In this document: positions 22,256 through 34,810 of the stretch, in pieces
Numbering within the stretch: the stretch's first letter is position 1
Layout of the letters: the number at the start of each line of letters is the position of its first letter
Assembly: GCF_030272615.1 (NCBI RefSeq)
Contig: NC_081408.1
Span: 309,516,450-309,580,449 of the forward strand
Direction of reading: 5' to 3'
DNA length: 64,000 nucleotides
Source: Cryptomeria japonica
Taxonomy: Eukaryota; Streptophyta; Pinopsida; Cupressales; Cupressaceae
The notes under the pieces: model-generated
Told to the model about the DNA's origin: nothing
Databases searched by the model: none
What the model saw: the letters and a program-made list of their open reading frames with translations, nothing else
Translations under genes and position numbers: made by a program

Positions 22256-23284
22256 AATGGGGATTTATTAGTACTCCTATGACATAATTGTATGTTCTTA
22301 AAAAGTTATTTCTTTGTAAAATACTCTTATATATCTATAAAAGTGTTTTTGGAATTTTTTAAATGTTATTTGCATGAGTAGGAATTATGAGAACACCAAA
22401 TATTTATTACCCCCAAAGTAATGCTATGTGTGTGTTCATATGACACTTATAGTTGGAAAAGTTGTGGTCTAGATCTAATTTAGCTAGAATGAATCCAATG
22501 ATATCATATTCTTGAGTATGATTGACTTTCAATTAACATTGCTTGAATTCATTTACGCTACCATAAGTTGGTCTTAAGCATAATACAACTAGAAAATTTT
22601 GTTGGTATTAAGGTGTATCAACCTTTGCAAGTCCTAACATTTATTTATTTGTTTAATTATTTATTTTAGCATGTACATTACCTTCATGTTATTCTTATGA
22701 TATCATTTTCTAGGACCTACTTCAATGAGGTGACAACAAATATGATAGGTGACTAAAATGGAATGCATCCAAATTTGGTGGAAATAGATGTCTCACTTTG
22801 TGGACCCTATGACAACCTATATTAATGGCACGTTCCATAAATTGTAAGAGTTAGACATTGATAAATGATATAATAGTTCAGCCTCACTTTGTTGACCATA
22901 CAACAAGCTAAATTAATGACATGTTTCATAAGTTGTCTAAATTAGGACTATAAAAAATGATATGATAGATTATAGTAGTTGCTACAATAGTTGTAAGAGC
23001 TTGTCATTTAAATGTTGATAACATGGACTTTGCTTACTCATAGCATTCTAATGTAATAGAAATGCAATAGGTGGCAGTCGTACATGTGACAAACACAATT
23101 AGTTGTCTAAATGGAACTTCTTACAAGAATACAAATGTTAGGATTGGTGTCTGTTTGTAGAGGTTATATCCACTTCCTACCGTTGTTAAGGTATAAGTCT
23201 ACGTCACAAGGAAGTACTTGGACCTAAAAAATTATATTACTCTGAGAGGCCACCGTCCTCTTCGAACAAGCATCCTAAAATATG

Positions 23285-23750
23285 AAAATAGCAATTGCCT
23301 AGGGAGATAAAGGTATATTAACACTTGCGCTGATTCCTTGGCCTTTCGCTATATGAAAATTTTGATAGAAGTTTTTAGTTCTTGATATTCAGGGGGCAGA
23401 AGGAATTCCAGAAATAAAGGAATTCTAGAAACAATTTCACATGGCAAGAAAAACTCAGTTGAATCACAACAAGCTTCTCATCTTTTTGGATTTTCCACAA
23501 CTTATGATAACACGCAACAAAAGACACGGTCCTCGCTGAGAGAAGAAACCAAACTAGAATCTATGGTGAGGTTTATAAGAACTGTCTTTAAACTCCATTG
23601 GTTTGTTGTCTATTTATTGAAATTAGGTTTTAGCATGGAGTGAAATTGATATATTCATCTGGGTTAAGTGGCAGTTTTATAGTTAAGTGCTAATTTGGAA
23701 CTCTTCGATGCTTAATAGGAAGCAAATGAATTGGACGGTGAGATGTAGTA
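23285..23750 (+). pseudogene. Partial bHLH pseudogene (exons 5-7)
   Basis: This stretch matches the end of the bHLH gene. It keeps the exon 5 tail (about 23287-23313), exon 6 (23393-23565) and exon 7 (from 23719), with introns between them, so it came from genomic duplication and not from retroposition. Exon 6 carries a 17-base tandem duplication (GGAATTCCAGAAA repeated as GGAATTCTAGAAA) that brings in a TAG. In exon 7 a CAG became TAG (23746-23748). The DNA-binding exons are missing altogether. It cannot encode a bHLH factor. Confidence 0.92.
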
Positions 23751-23835
23751 TTTATTGGATGGAAACCTACATTTCTAATGGTTGATATTCATTCAAATAT
23801 GAAATATAAATCACATTTTTTTAGTTTTATTAGTT

Positions 23836-26700
23836 TCTATTAAAGGTAGGATACTATTGCCTTCATTGAATTTTTTTCAATTAGTTTAACCAATGAATGC
23901 ACAGAATTAAAAAAATTCATCAAAAATTCTAAAGTTTAAATTTAATGTTTATTTATGTGATTATAAAAATATCATTTTTTTCATATTATTATTGGTTTGT
24001 GTAGGTGAAAAATTCAATTCCCCCCCCACAAAAAATACATATTTTTATACATGTCAGCTATAAATTTTTTTGAATGACATCATCACAATTGTATGTCAAA
24101 TTTGTCACATTATTCTTTCATTTTACCTTTTTCTTCAAACAAAATACTCTATTTTAAAAAAATTTCATATTGTCTATCCATTCACACCACCAATATGGAA
24201 TGACTTATTTAAGCTTTATATGGTGACTGGTGCAGGAGCACCTAATGGACTTTATGCCTCCATGAGGCCATTTTTGTAAATAGTTGCTTTATGTTGTGTT
24301 TGAGTCATTTCATACGGTCTTAAAGGCCATTTCTAAGGTGTGTAAGGTGTCTTGAGTCATTATAAAATTTATAGGTGGTGGTTTGTCAAATTTTCAAAAT
24401 TCTTGCAAAAGTTGTCATGTTGTTGAAGTGCAAAAATGCAAGAATGGAAGTTGAAGAGTCAAGGGGTATTAGAAGTTGGTTAGTGGTTTGTAATTGATCA
24501 AAAAAAATATGTATAAGGTTTAAAAAGACTTCGTATGGTCGACCACAAGGTTGGTCACCATTTGGATGAAAATTGGAATCAATAAACTTGTTGTTTTCTT
24601 TCAAAATATGACTGTAATTTGTGTTGTACAGCCATATATGGAACAGTACAGAATTGCAACTAACATGGTTGGAAAGATAATTTAATTTCATACTTTTTTT
24701 TTTCTTACCAGTCCAAAAGATAAGTTCATTTGATTTGTGTAACAAGGTAATCTTCCCAGCAGCCCTGTTCAGAAATTAAGGTTCCTATTTTGAAGGAAAA
24801 TTCATATCTTTAGTTTCCACTGTTGAAAACCCTTCAAAACTTGTGAGGAAGTTTTTTATAAGGTTTTTGATGATTTCCCAAGGTTTCGTGAATTATTAAG
24901 AAGGTTTTCATATGGTATGAGGAAGCCCTAGGCTGAAATGGTGTGTTTTTGTGCAAGAGGTGGTTAGGGATGAGAGTTTGATAAAATAATCATGGGAATG
25001 AATGGGAGATGGTTTAGTAAGCATGAGGAGGTAAAATATGATATTTTTTAAGAGTTTATAAATTGATTTGGGTCTTGGAATATATAGAACCAATAAACCC
25101 TCTTGCTACCTAGCCTAATTAGCCCTTGGGCACAACATAACAATCAAGTTTTGAAGAGTTTGGTCCAAAGTAACACATGCCAATTTTCAAATATGTTGTG
25201 TACGAGGATAATGGGTATCTAAAATAGATTTTATATTTGGGTTTGGAGGTCTGACTTGAAAGTTATGAGGGAAAAACAGGGTTTGGACTACTACTAGGAG
25301 AATGGTGAGATTGCAAGAGAAACCCATCAAATTAGGGTTCTAAGTTTGAAAGTTTGCTTGGTTTGAGATAGTTTGAAGCCCTCCACCTTATCTCTTCATT
25401 AGTGACTTTCAAATATTTCAATTTGTGCCCCCAAACTCAGTTTAAATATGATATTTACATTATTTGAATACTTCTTTTTAATGGAGAACAAGAAATAGTT
25501 ATGAAATTACATGCACATGATCTCATAATTTATTCATAAAATCTAAGTGGGGCTCTTTAAGGGCTGGTCATTTAATTCCTTGGAATTTAATCCTAATGGT
25601 AAAGATATTTGATCCAACCTCCAATTAAAATAAATATTTTGATATAATAGTTATGATTATAACTTACAATATTTTTTTACTATAAATTTTAATATTTTTT
25701 AATAATATTAAGTTGGTTTATAAAATATTGTAAAGAGAAAGTGTATTTTTTAATTTTTTATTAAGATTCTAGGTTTAAAAAAATTTCTTTTCAATTAATT
25801 TTTTAATCTCGTTAATTTTTTAATCTCATTTAATACGGGGTAGTCATAATTAAGATTTTGTGTAAACATAAGAAAATTTCGTTGATATTTTAAGAATGAA
25901 AGCCTTTATATTATATTTTGTATGGTTTATTAAGTGTTATATTTAAATTAATATTAAAATAATTTCAAAGAATATTTGTTTCATCTAATTATGATCAATA
26001 ATTGGGCACAAGCAATGATAGATTTTTTACTATATTTATCAATGTTTGTTAGGTAAGTAGTAATAATATTAAAATGTGTAACTACACAACAAAACAAAGA
26101 TCCCACATGATCTCTGGGGCTTACTTGCAAGTGGCTCTTGCTTGTTTATTTAAATTTTAATATAAGTGTAAAGGTGAAATTCGAATTTTTTTTGTAAATT
26201 TTTGTTTAATTTTATGAAGATTTCTTAATGTGATAATTTATTGATACATGACACATTTTTGTATTATGTTTAACTCATATACTTAATTATTGTTATATAT
26301 GATGTTTTAAATTAGTTCATAATATAAATTATTAAATATAATTTAAAAATATTATATATATTATAAAACTATATCTTTATATTTACTATTATGTTATAAA
26401 ATATATCTTTATATTTACTATTATGTTATATTTTAATGATTGTAGGGCAATGTTGATTTTCTCTCATGCTTTAACTTTATATTTGTATTTATTATGTTGT
26501 ATTTTTAATGTTTGTGGAGTAATATTGACCAAAAGTGCTCCAAACTTAGTTTCAATTTGTAAATATTGAAACAAACAAGTATCCTCCAATTGAATGAAGA
26601 TCAAATGTTAAAATATCCATTTCACAACTTTCAAAAGTGAGTAGAAAATAAGTATGTTCAAATACACAGAAATCAATGATCTTAACTCCACTACCCATTA

Positions 26701-26735
<35 letters not shown>

Positions 26736-27070
26736 TATATCTTCATCTCTCTATTACTCTATCATAGTGCCACATATATCTCTATTTATCCCTCTCCCTC
26801 TCCCTCTCCCTCTCCCTCTATCTATATCTCCCTCACCCTATATATTTATCTACCTCTTTATCTCTATCTCTCTAATTTTATCTCCCTCTACCTCTTCCTC
26901 TTTATTGTCTATCTACCTATTCTATCTCTCTATTTTTATCTCTACCTCTACCTCTCTCCATCTCTATCTATAATTTTCTCCTTCTTCCTCTCCCTCTCTA
27001 TCTTCATCTCTACTTTTATCTACTCTAAACTAACCACACTATTGGCACGAACTCGATGCACTGTGTCTCT
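23836..27070. mobile_element. 3.2-kb insertion in duplication copy B
   Basis: Copy A runs on directly from TTAGTTTTATT to CAATATGGTTCAC (about 20380-20400). In copy B these two phrases are about 3.2 kb apart. The inserted DNA has no coding sequence I recognise, AT-rich blocks and a CT microsatellite near its right end. No terminal repeats or TSD could be defined, so the element class is unknown. Confidence 0.55.
26702..27012. repeat. CT-rich microsatellite
   Basis: A (CT)n run of about 32 bases grades into CCCTCT hexamers and TATCTC words. The Ser/Leu/Tyr-rich open frames at 26676-27101 come from it. Confidence 0.9.
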
Positions 27071-27306
27071 TGTTCAATATGGTTCACTTATGTTTATGTG
27101 ACTTTACATTATGAGTAGTTGTTGGATTTATTAATATTTCATAATGGTGTTTTTGTTTATTCAAGTGCTATGTAAATGCTTTCTAAATATACAAGCATGT
27201 GCTGAAATGGGGCATATCCTTTCAATAATGTTATGTAAATAATAAAAATAGTATCATTAAAGGTATTTTTTATTATGTTTATATTGCATTGTTTAAAAAT
27301 GATTAT

Positions 27307-28821
27307 TGTAGACACCTAAAAGTTGCACAATGAATTAAGTGAATTTTATTCATTTAATTATCCTTAATTCTTCCAATTAATTAAATTAAGATTTAATTAA
27401 TATTCATTTTTTCTTCTATTTTACCTATTAATCAAATTAAAGATTTGATTAATATTTTCCTTCTTCTATCCTAGGCATTTTAATTAAATTCACATTTAAT
27501 TAAAATCCCCCTTCTAGCCATTTTTAATTAAATTTACATTTAATTAAAACCACCCACTTGCAAAATCAAAACTCACATTTAAATAAATCAACATTTATTT
27601 AATCTATCAAATGCAAGTTGCAACCAAAATTAAAATAAATTAATTTTATTTTAATTAAATTATTTTTTCCCCCACCCACTTGCAAAATCCTACATCTCCC
27701 ACTTGCCTTCTAAACCTCTTCTAGAGCCTTTTGGATTCTTCTAAACCTTTTTAATCAGCCTAATCCCTCTAATCATGTCCTTTCCCTAAATATGAGGAGG
27801 TCACTTCTCAAATTTGGAAGAAAGTCTTCTAAATGCGTTAAAGGCTTTATTTCTTCAACAAGCTAACTTGTTGAGTTTCCCCAAATTTGAAAGGACTCTT
27901 ACAAATTTGTCCCCAAAGTCTTCTTAACCATTAATGGTTAACTCAACCTTTCCCTCATGGTTAGATACTTTCTCTAACTTAACCCCCATCTAACCCAAGG
28001 GTCTCATCAAGCACTTATGGCTTTGACCCTAGTTATCCTGTTAACCCTTGCACAAGAGTTTACTCCTTGGGTAAAAGCTTTATCCAATGGATAACCCTAA
28101 CCCAACCTGAACCTTAGCTCCTAAGGTAACCTTCATGTCTTCTCAGGCATTTAATGCTTCTTGAATCTCCTCTCAAGCCCTCTCAAGGTGACATTTGTCA
28201 ACTTGAGGTTGGACTAAATCCCTCACATGGATTGATAACTTTCAATCCTATCCCTTGTTGAGATTATTCAATCTCAACCCTCCATTGCCCTATTTTCCCT
28301 ATAAATAGAGCCCTTTCCTTCTTCAAAAATATCAAGTCTTTTGTGCATCTAAATTATAGTCACATTACAGGTTAAGGAGCTCTCTTTATTATCAAGCATC
28401 CATATCATAAGCATTTTAGTTTCATTTAGCTTAGATCCATATCTTTTCTTATTTAATTAACTCATCTAATATCATCTTAGCTTTCAATTTGGAACTTAAC
28501 TAAATCTTAATCATCTAGTTTTGCATGTCATCTTCATTTTCTCATATTAGCATTTCACTAAGATCTTAGTTGCAATGACATTTAGATCTTAGAATCATCA
28601 CATATCCCTCGTTATTTTGGTAGGCATCCTATAGATCAAGTGCTCTTCCAAGTTGAGAGCCACCTTGATTTGAAGGATCCTTGGAGATAGAGAACAATGA
28701 GATGCGCTTAAGATCTTTATTTCATTTGTTGTTCTAATGATTTTGATCTCTAACATAATGTCCCATTGGTGTGTTTGTGTTGCTTGCCTCTCTCATGCAG
28801 GTACCACAATCCGAGCATACA
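27307..28821 (+). mobile_element. Solo LTR, 1515 bp, TSD ATTAT
   Basis: It begins TGTAGACACC and ends GAGCATACA, with ATTAT on both sides (27302-27306 and 28822-28826). The empty site survives in duplication copy A as AAAATGATTATGTTTG (20642-20657), which proves both ends. It contains TTAATTAAAT-rich blocks, a TATA core (CCCTATAAATAGAG, about 28298) and no coding frame. An LTR without internal region is expected after recombination between the two LTRs of one element. The family is shared with 6170-7739 and, inverted, about 1150-1911. Confidence 0.93.
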
Positions 28822-29627
28822 ATTATGTTTGTATTTTATTATTTTAAAAAAATGATTATGTTATATTTTTATTCTTAAAAAGTGTATATTTTATATTTTT
28901 ATTATTTATTTTAATATTATTTTGTGTGTTATAAATACTTAATTGTTGGAGGATTAATCCACTCAATACACATACATGGAATAATAATAGAGAATAACTA
29001 GACAAATGTAAAAAGGAAAACAATCAAAGTCTATTACTTTTATGAAAATAAGTTGCAATACCTAAAACCTAAAAATTACAGGCTACAATCACATGGGCTT
29101 TCTTAATACAAAGAAATCTAATTCTATCAAAAAAATTGCAAGTTGGAGCCCAAATTTACAAAATGCAACCATCCTAAAATATTCAGGAAAGTATAACTCC
29201 CCTTTTGAGACATGTAAAAGCTTAACCTTCTATTTACCCACTCAGGAAGATATTTTATTGGATATTGAAACTTTGAATTTTGGTAGATTAACTTCTATTT
29301 TCCATAACTTTCAATTTGAATATTAGCTTTGCACTGATTATATATCATTGGAAACCCCACGAAGAGATCTACATTGTTGCATTTGCTAAAGCACAATTTC
29401 CCCAACTTTCAGGCCTATCCAAATTTTCCAAGAGCATCAAATTTGAATTTTAAACTATATTAGAGAAATTTACTAGAACAAAAATAATAATATATGTTGA
29501 ATGCCACATGATATTGAGAGAATTTTGCCACCATTCACTTCATGTTTCAGCTTCACTCCTTGGGTTGAGTTTTTAGGTTTATACATTATGACCAAGATAG
29601 GATTATTTATCATCAGACTAGTCACAC

Positions 29628-30200
29628 ATGCTTTTTATGAGAAAATCTGGTACTAAGGTTGTCATAAAATTAGAGCCTCTCGCAAAAGATCATATCGAGC
29701 CTTATACGCCAAGTGTTATCAATGTTAATTGTACCATTGTTTATTACGAATACCATCCAGTTATCCAAGAGTTGAATACTCACATTGAGGGTGTACCTAG
29801 TTTTTTACTTGATGAATGGGGAGATGAAAATCATGAATTTGATCGATACAAACATAGAATAAATTAATCTTGATATTTATTGCCTCCGTGAAGAAATTTT
29901 TACAGCTAACCTTGAAAAGGCTAATGATCAACATGAAGGTGTTTGGCAAATGTACTTTGATGGTTCTGGTAGTGAGAATGATGTAGGAGAAGGTGTCATG
30001 TTGATGTCTCCAACAACTAAAAAAAGGTATTACTCGGCCTTTAGATTTTCATTTAGTTGTATGGAAATTACAACTGAGTATGAATCTCTCATTCATGGTC
30101 TTTAATGGGCCAAGGAAAGAAAAATAAAGTGCCTCCAAGTTTTTGATGATAGTGAGCTTGTTGTAAATAAGGTAAAAGTGCTAAGTGTAAAAAAAAATTG
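29628..30200 (+). pseudogene. RNase H-like domain upstream of RT
   Basis: A linker frame (29628-29867) leads to VWQMYFDGSGSENDVGEGVM, then TEYESLIHGL and VFDDSELVVNKV. These are the D, E and D blocks of the extra (archaeal-type) RNase H found in some plant Ty3/gypsy lineages. VFDDSELV stands where GDSELV is usual. One TAG follows IHGL. In the lineages I know best this domain follows the RT; here it precedes it by about 700 bases. Confidence 0.75.
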
Positions 30201-30864
30201 ATTTGCTAAAGTCATATAAGAATAGAATGTGGGATCTTGTTGAATATTTTGAATCTTTTAATGTATAGTCCATTCTTAGAGAGAAAAATAAAAATGTTCA
30301 TAGGTTAGTTGTCATTGATGCACAATTTAAAATTCTTAATGAAAGAGAAGGTATAGTAGCATGTTAGAGTGGTTGTAAGGCCATTTACACCTAACAAAAA
30401 TATGCATTGACAAGTTTTTGACATTGATCAATAGATAATTAATTTCATACAAGAAGAAGTTGATTTCTGAATTAAGAATCAAGAAAAACAACAACAACAA
30501 TATGAAGAGTAAAGCATTCAGCTAATGTCGAATAAGTTGCCAAAGGTTTTGGTCACTCTTGAATTAATTTTTGATGATGATGATCAAGCCAAAAGAGAGA
30601 ATATCATCATGATAGTGAATAAATAACAAGTTACAAAGAGGTTTTCATATTCAAGGAAAAAAAAAATCGGCAAGGTATGTACTCAAGAAGAAAAAATTGC
30701 TTTCATTTAGTTTTTTCAAGAATCTATAGTGATTTCTTGGCTTGGGAATATGATAAATTTAAAGGTTTTATTCGAGCATTAGTTCAAAATCTCATAAAAA
30801 ATGAATTAGAGGAAAAAGAAAAAGCCCTTAAACCTAAAATAAAAGTGTCTTATAAAGAGGCAAT

Positions 30865-31480
30865 TTAACAAACTAATAGAGGTCAATATTATTTTTCCCA
30901 TTAAACACACCTCTTGGGTCTCAAATTTGGTACATGTAAAGAAAAGAATGGAGATTTAAGGTTATGTTTGGATTTTAGAGACAAGCACAAAGCTTCTATG
31001 AAATACTGCTATTATTTTCTCTCTATGAAACAAATTTTGTAAGTGATATCAAATTCTAAGTGTTTCTCACTCCTTGGTGGTTATTTCAATTACAATCAAA
31101 TTTTAGTAAAAGAGGACAATTAGTTCAAAATAGATTTCAATACAAAATGGGATATAATGTCTTAATGGAAAATGTATTTTGGCATGTCAAATGTAGGATT
31201 AACCTTGTAGAGAGCCACTAGTATGACATTTCGAGGGATAATAAATAAGATTATGTCGATACATCTTGATGATTATACTATGCTTTACAAACATGTTGAA
31301 GACCATCTCTCTCTTCTTAAGTAGATTTAAGATAGGCTCTAAGATTTTAGAATCTCACTTAATCCAAAAAGGTGCATATTTTTATTCCATAAATCTAAAA
31401 TTTTGGGTCACATTGTGTCCAAAGAGGAACTCGCAATAGATCCTCATAGGGTAAGTCTTATTGTTGCATTGCCTTTTCCT
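30865..31480 (+). pseudogene. Ty3/gypsy reverse transcriptase, decayed
   Basis: Recognisable blocks in order are IIFPIKHTSWVSNLVHVKK, RNGDLRLCLDFRD, CFSLLGGYFNYNQILVKED, and the catalytic box as HLDD (about 31263) in place of YLDD or YVDD, followed by SLNPKRCIF and LGHIVSKEELAIDPHRV. Stops (for example the TAA after QIL) and the altered catalytic box show that it is dead. The family copies RNA into DNA in virus-like particles. Confidence 0.85.
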
Positions 31481-31489
31481 AGCCATAAG

Positions 31490-32200
31490 AAATGATTGCA
31501 AAGTTTTTTGGGAATAATTAATTTCAAATGTTATGAGGTTTATTCTAGATATTTCAAATCTAGTATTCATGTTAAAAAGAATAACTTACCTTTCAGTTGG
31601 ACCAAGGAAGGAAAAAGTAGCTTTGAAGCCATAACACAAGCTCCAACCCTTATAAGTCCTAAATTTTCCAAGCATTTCATTTTGTATGGATTTGAGAGTA
31701 TAAATACCATCTCAACCATGCTGATATAACATAACACTAAAGGTATGAAAGGAAGGATACAAGGTAAGGTACTCTTTTATAGAGAAACAAGTGCTCACTA
31801 TTACAATAAGTCTCAACAAATTTAGAGAATTTGGTTTCTAATAATATGATTCATTAGATGGTCTCACATCCAAATGTTGAAGAGTTTCTTTTGAGTAAAG
31901 ATCCAGATGAAAAATAAGCAGTTTGGATGACCAAGGTGATGGAATATGATGTGAATATCAAATTGGTTAGAGTTAAGGGCTTATGTGAGAAGCTAGCTTC
32001 AAACTTGTATGAGGATAAAGACATGTTGTTTTGGTGCTACAAAAATGATCTACAATCAATTGCACCTCCGTTGTAGACAAGATGGACTCAAGATATGGCC
32101 CATTTTCTTCAAACAAGTGAGTGTCCCCAAGGTTTGGACAAGGCTAAAAGAAGGTATTTCAAGATTTGATCCATTTCTTATGTTCTTTTAGATGGATTGT
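31490..32200 (+). pseudogene. gypsy RT tether / RNase H remnant
   Basis: LQSFLGIINFKCYEVYSRYF and FSWTKEGKSSFEAITQAPTL match the connection between RT and RNase H (LRSFLGxINF, FxWTxExxxAF). FILYGFESINTISTMLI is the start of the RNase H fold, and AVWMTKVMEYDVNIKL its end. Several stops intervene. Confidence 0.8.
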
Positions 32201-32219
32201 TGTTTAGAAATTATATAAA

Positions 32220-33310
32220 TAGTGTTCTCCTAATGTATGTTGAAACAATTCAAATTGAAAGATTTCAACAAGAATGATGGACCAACAGGTGTGCATTTTG
32301 CTCCAAGGACTATAGCCTTGAAGATAATGAGAGCAAGCTATTGCTGGCCAAATTTATTTAGACATGCACACACATGGGTCAAAAATGCAAGAAATGTGCC
32401 TTTTTTATTAGTAAGGAAAAGTTAGCAACCCTCCCTCTATTTTCTATTTAGGTGGAACAAGTGCTCATGAAGTGGTGTTTGGATTTTATAGGGATTATCA
32501 ATCCACGTCAAGTGTAGACCATAAGTGGGTGTTAATAGCTACTAATTGTTTAAAAGGTAGATATGAGTAATAACTCTTAAGGAGACAAATGAAACTTCAG
32601 TTTAGGAGTTTTATGAATATGTGGTCTCAAGGTCTAGAGTTCTTTATTTCATCTTTTTTTATAATACAATTACTTTTTTAGATCTTGTATAGGAAAATGG
32701 GTTGTCAAACATGACATTTATTTTAATACATTTTCAAATTACTACCCCAAGGGAAATGGATTGGTAGAATCCACCAACTAAAATAATATTAGGATAATCA
32801 AACAAACTATAGAGGAAAACCAAAATACATGGAATACTAAACTAAAGTTGGTCTCATGGGTTGATAAAATTACTCCTAAGAGGTCCATTGGCAACTCACT
32901 CTACATGCTTGTCTATGGCAAAGAACCAAGGTTGCCCACATCTCTAGAGCTTCTAGATCTTGAATTTGTTAACCAATTAGAGATGATAGAAGAGTATTCC
33001 ATGTCAATAAAATTTGTAATCTTATGGAATTGGAGGAAACTAGAGACAAGGAAATATAAGCAATGGAGTTTCATCAATCTCAAAAAAAAGATCTTTTGAC
33101 AAGAAAATAGTTGTGAGAATTTTCGATGAGGGACAAGTGGGATGAGGTGAGAAATCGACCCAGAAGGTACACTAAATTTGATTGTACATGGAGTAGACCA
33201 TATATGATTTAGATTTTCAAGAAACATAATACCTTTTAACTCTCGAAGATGGACGGTGAGGAGTTATCTATCACAGACAATAGGATACACCTCAAGCATT
33301 GTTATTGAGT
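32220..33310 (+). pseudogene. Ty3/gypsy integrase, decayed
   Basis: Zinc-finger remnants (CKKCAFF, about 32390) are followed by MKWCLDFIGIINPRQV (first catalytic Asp), NYYPKGNGLVESTN (glutamate block) and the long frame ITPKRSIGNSLYMLVYGKEP (32848-33099). The middle catalytic Asp region is scrambled. The C-terminal part (about 33140-33300) is recognisable but broken. The family inserts element cDNA into the host genome. Confidence 0.85.
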
Positions 33311-34805
33311 AATTTTCTTTACATTTGTGCATATTAGGATAGTTTTTTTCATGTTTAGTTCATTATTGCACCCCGTTTCTATTGGTTTTTTCCTCCAAGT
33401 TTTGATGCACAAGTAGTTAGATGTTGCTTTGAGTGTCTCTTTTAAGTAGTTTGTTGTTTTATCTTTTTATTTGTTGGCTGCTTGAGAGGCATCAAATTGT
33501 CCTTCAAGTCTTATATCTTTTCCTTCAAAGTATTTAAGGTATCTCTCATCTATACCTAACCGATTCTTAAGGATTTTGGATCCCATATTTATCTAAAAAT
33601 AATCTTGTAGAAGTTGCAAAAATATTGGCACTTTGTGCACCCTTGTTTTCCCACATATGATAGTTGATTTGAGATACTTAATATGAGTAATAATTTTTAT
33701 TTTTTGCCTCTAATATGTGGTTTTCCCCTTCTCAGTCCTTAAAAATTTACTCTAAATTTAGAAATCCCTCAAAAAATGGTTGTGTGAGGATCATTTGAAG
33801 TTTTCATATTGTAGAAGACCCAAGTGGGTATCTCCAATTTGAATTTGGAGAAGATTGGGCTAAAATTTACCAAGTTATGCTCATGTGGGGTTTTGATCTT
33901 CTATTAGTTTGTGGGCATATGGAAGTGAATTTACCACAAGTTCAAATGGAGTTTCTTGACCCACAAGGACTTGATGGAGGTAAAAGTTGCTAAGGATGGA
34001 TTTTGTAGGTGTTTTCATGGATTGTGACATCATTCGTTGGTGCAATTGAAATGAAGTTCCATCTTGGACCCTATAAAAACTCAAAAATAAATAAGTGTAG
34101 TCTTTTGTAGACATATGGAAGCCAAATTATTCACCTTCATACCCATGTTGATGTCATCCTTTTATGAGGTTTTCCATCTCAACTTCCTCATTCAATTTTT
34201 TCATCTAGTCTAATTTCAAATCCTCTCGCATTTCACTTCCACTTTGTTTTCCCACATCCCCATCTTGTGTTAATGTCACCCTAGCGATTGTTGACATCAT
34301 CCATCCTTGATGATGTCACCATGACATCATCCCCTCCAATGTCATCATCTTCCTTGCTGACATCATCATCAAGATTTTTTCTAATTGAACTAGGACAAAG
34401 TGAAAAATGAGTATCTAGATGGACCCAATTTTCTCATAGGCCACATGGACGTTGATTTCTCACAAAAGCACCAAAATGGCCAAAAATTTTTACCATTAAC
34501 ATTGTAATTTTACCATTCCAATTTTTCAATTTTGATTCAAAAAGACTTCATGAAGACACCAAAGGTATCTTTAATGCATTTTTATGTATATCTAGAGGAG
34601 GAAGTGATATGCTACTTTATTGATCTGCATACAACCAACAAAGTGTTAGTCAAGTGTCAAATCACTATTTGAGCATGCAATGTACCATTTTTATGAAATT
34701 TTCATGAAGATTTACTACCAAAGAAAGAAGTGTCAATTGCATGAGGAGATTGATTGTGTTTTATTCAATTTCACCAAAGTGTTGAGTCTAGAATGATGCA
34801 TCGTG
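33311..34805. other. Element-derived or intergenic DNA, no gene
   Basis: No supported coding sequence. A patch near 34270-34380 is rich in TGACATCATC words (low complexity). The 3' LTR expected after the gypsy remnant could not be delimited here. Confidence 0.4.
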
Positions 34806-34810
34806 CTATG

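Larger units (their letters stand above)
22700..29590. repeat. Segmental duplication, copy B (decayed)
   Basis: Copy B repeats the bHLH region in the same orientation but lacks about 2.07 kb (upstream region to exon 5), joined near 23283 over a short AAATA microhomology. It has gained a 3.2-kb insertion (about 23836-27070) and a solo LTR (27307-28821). Beyond the LTR it resumes with ATTATGTTTGTATTTTATT, exactly as in copy A at 20648. Confidence 0.85.
29591..33310 (+). mobile_element. Decayed Ty3/gypsy element, pol region
   Basis: The forward frames carry an RNase H-like domain, reverse transcriptase, tether/RNase H and integrase in that order, all broken by stops and frameshifts. No gag, primer site or LTR was found around it. 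It abuts the right end of duplication copy B, so it may have inserted at about 29590 or mark the duplication edge. The four parts are listed separately. Confidence 0.85.

Noticed and set aside
26676-27101. 141-codon Ser/Leu/Tyr-rich frame resembling a membrane protein
   Set aside because: Built from the CT microsatellite; hydrophobicity is a composition effect.
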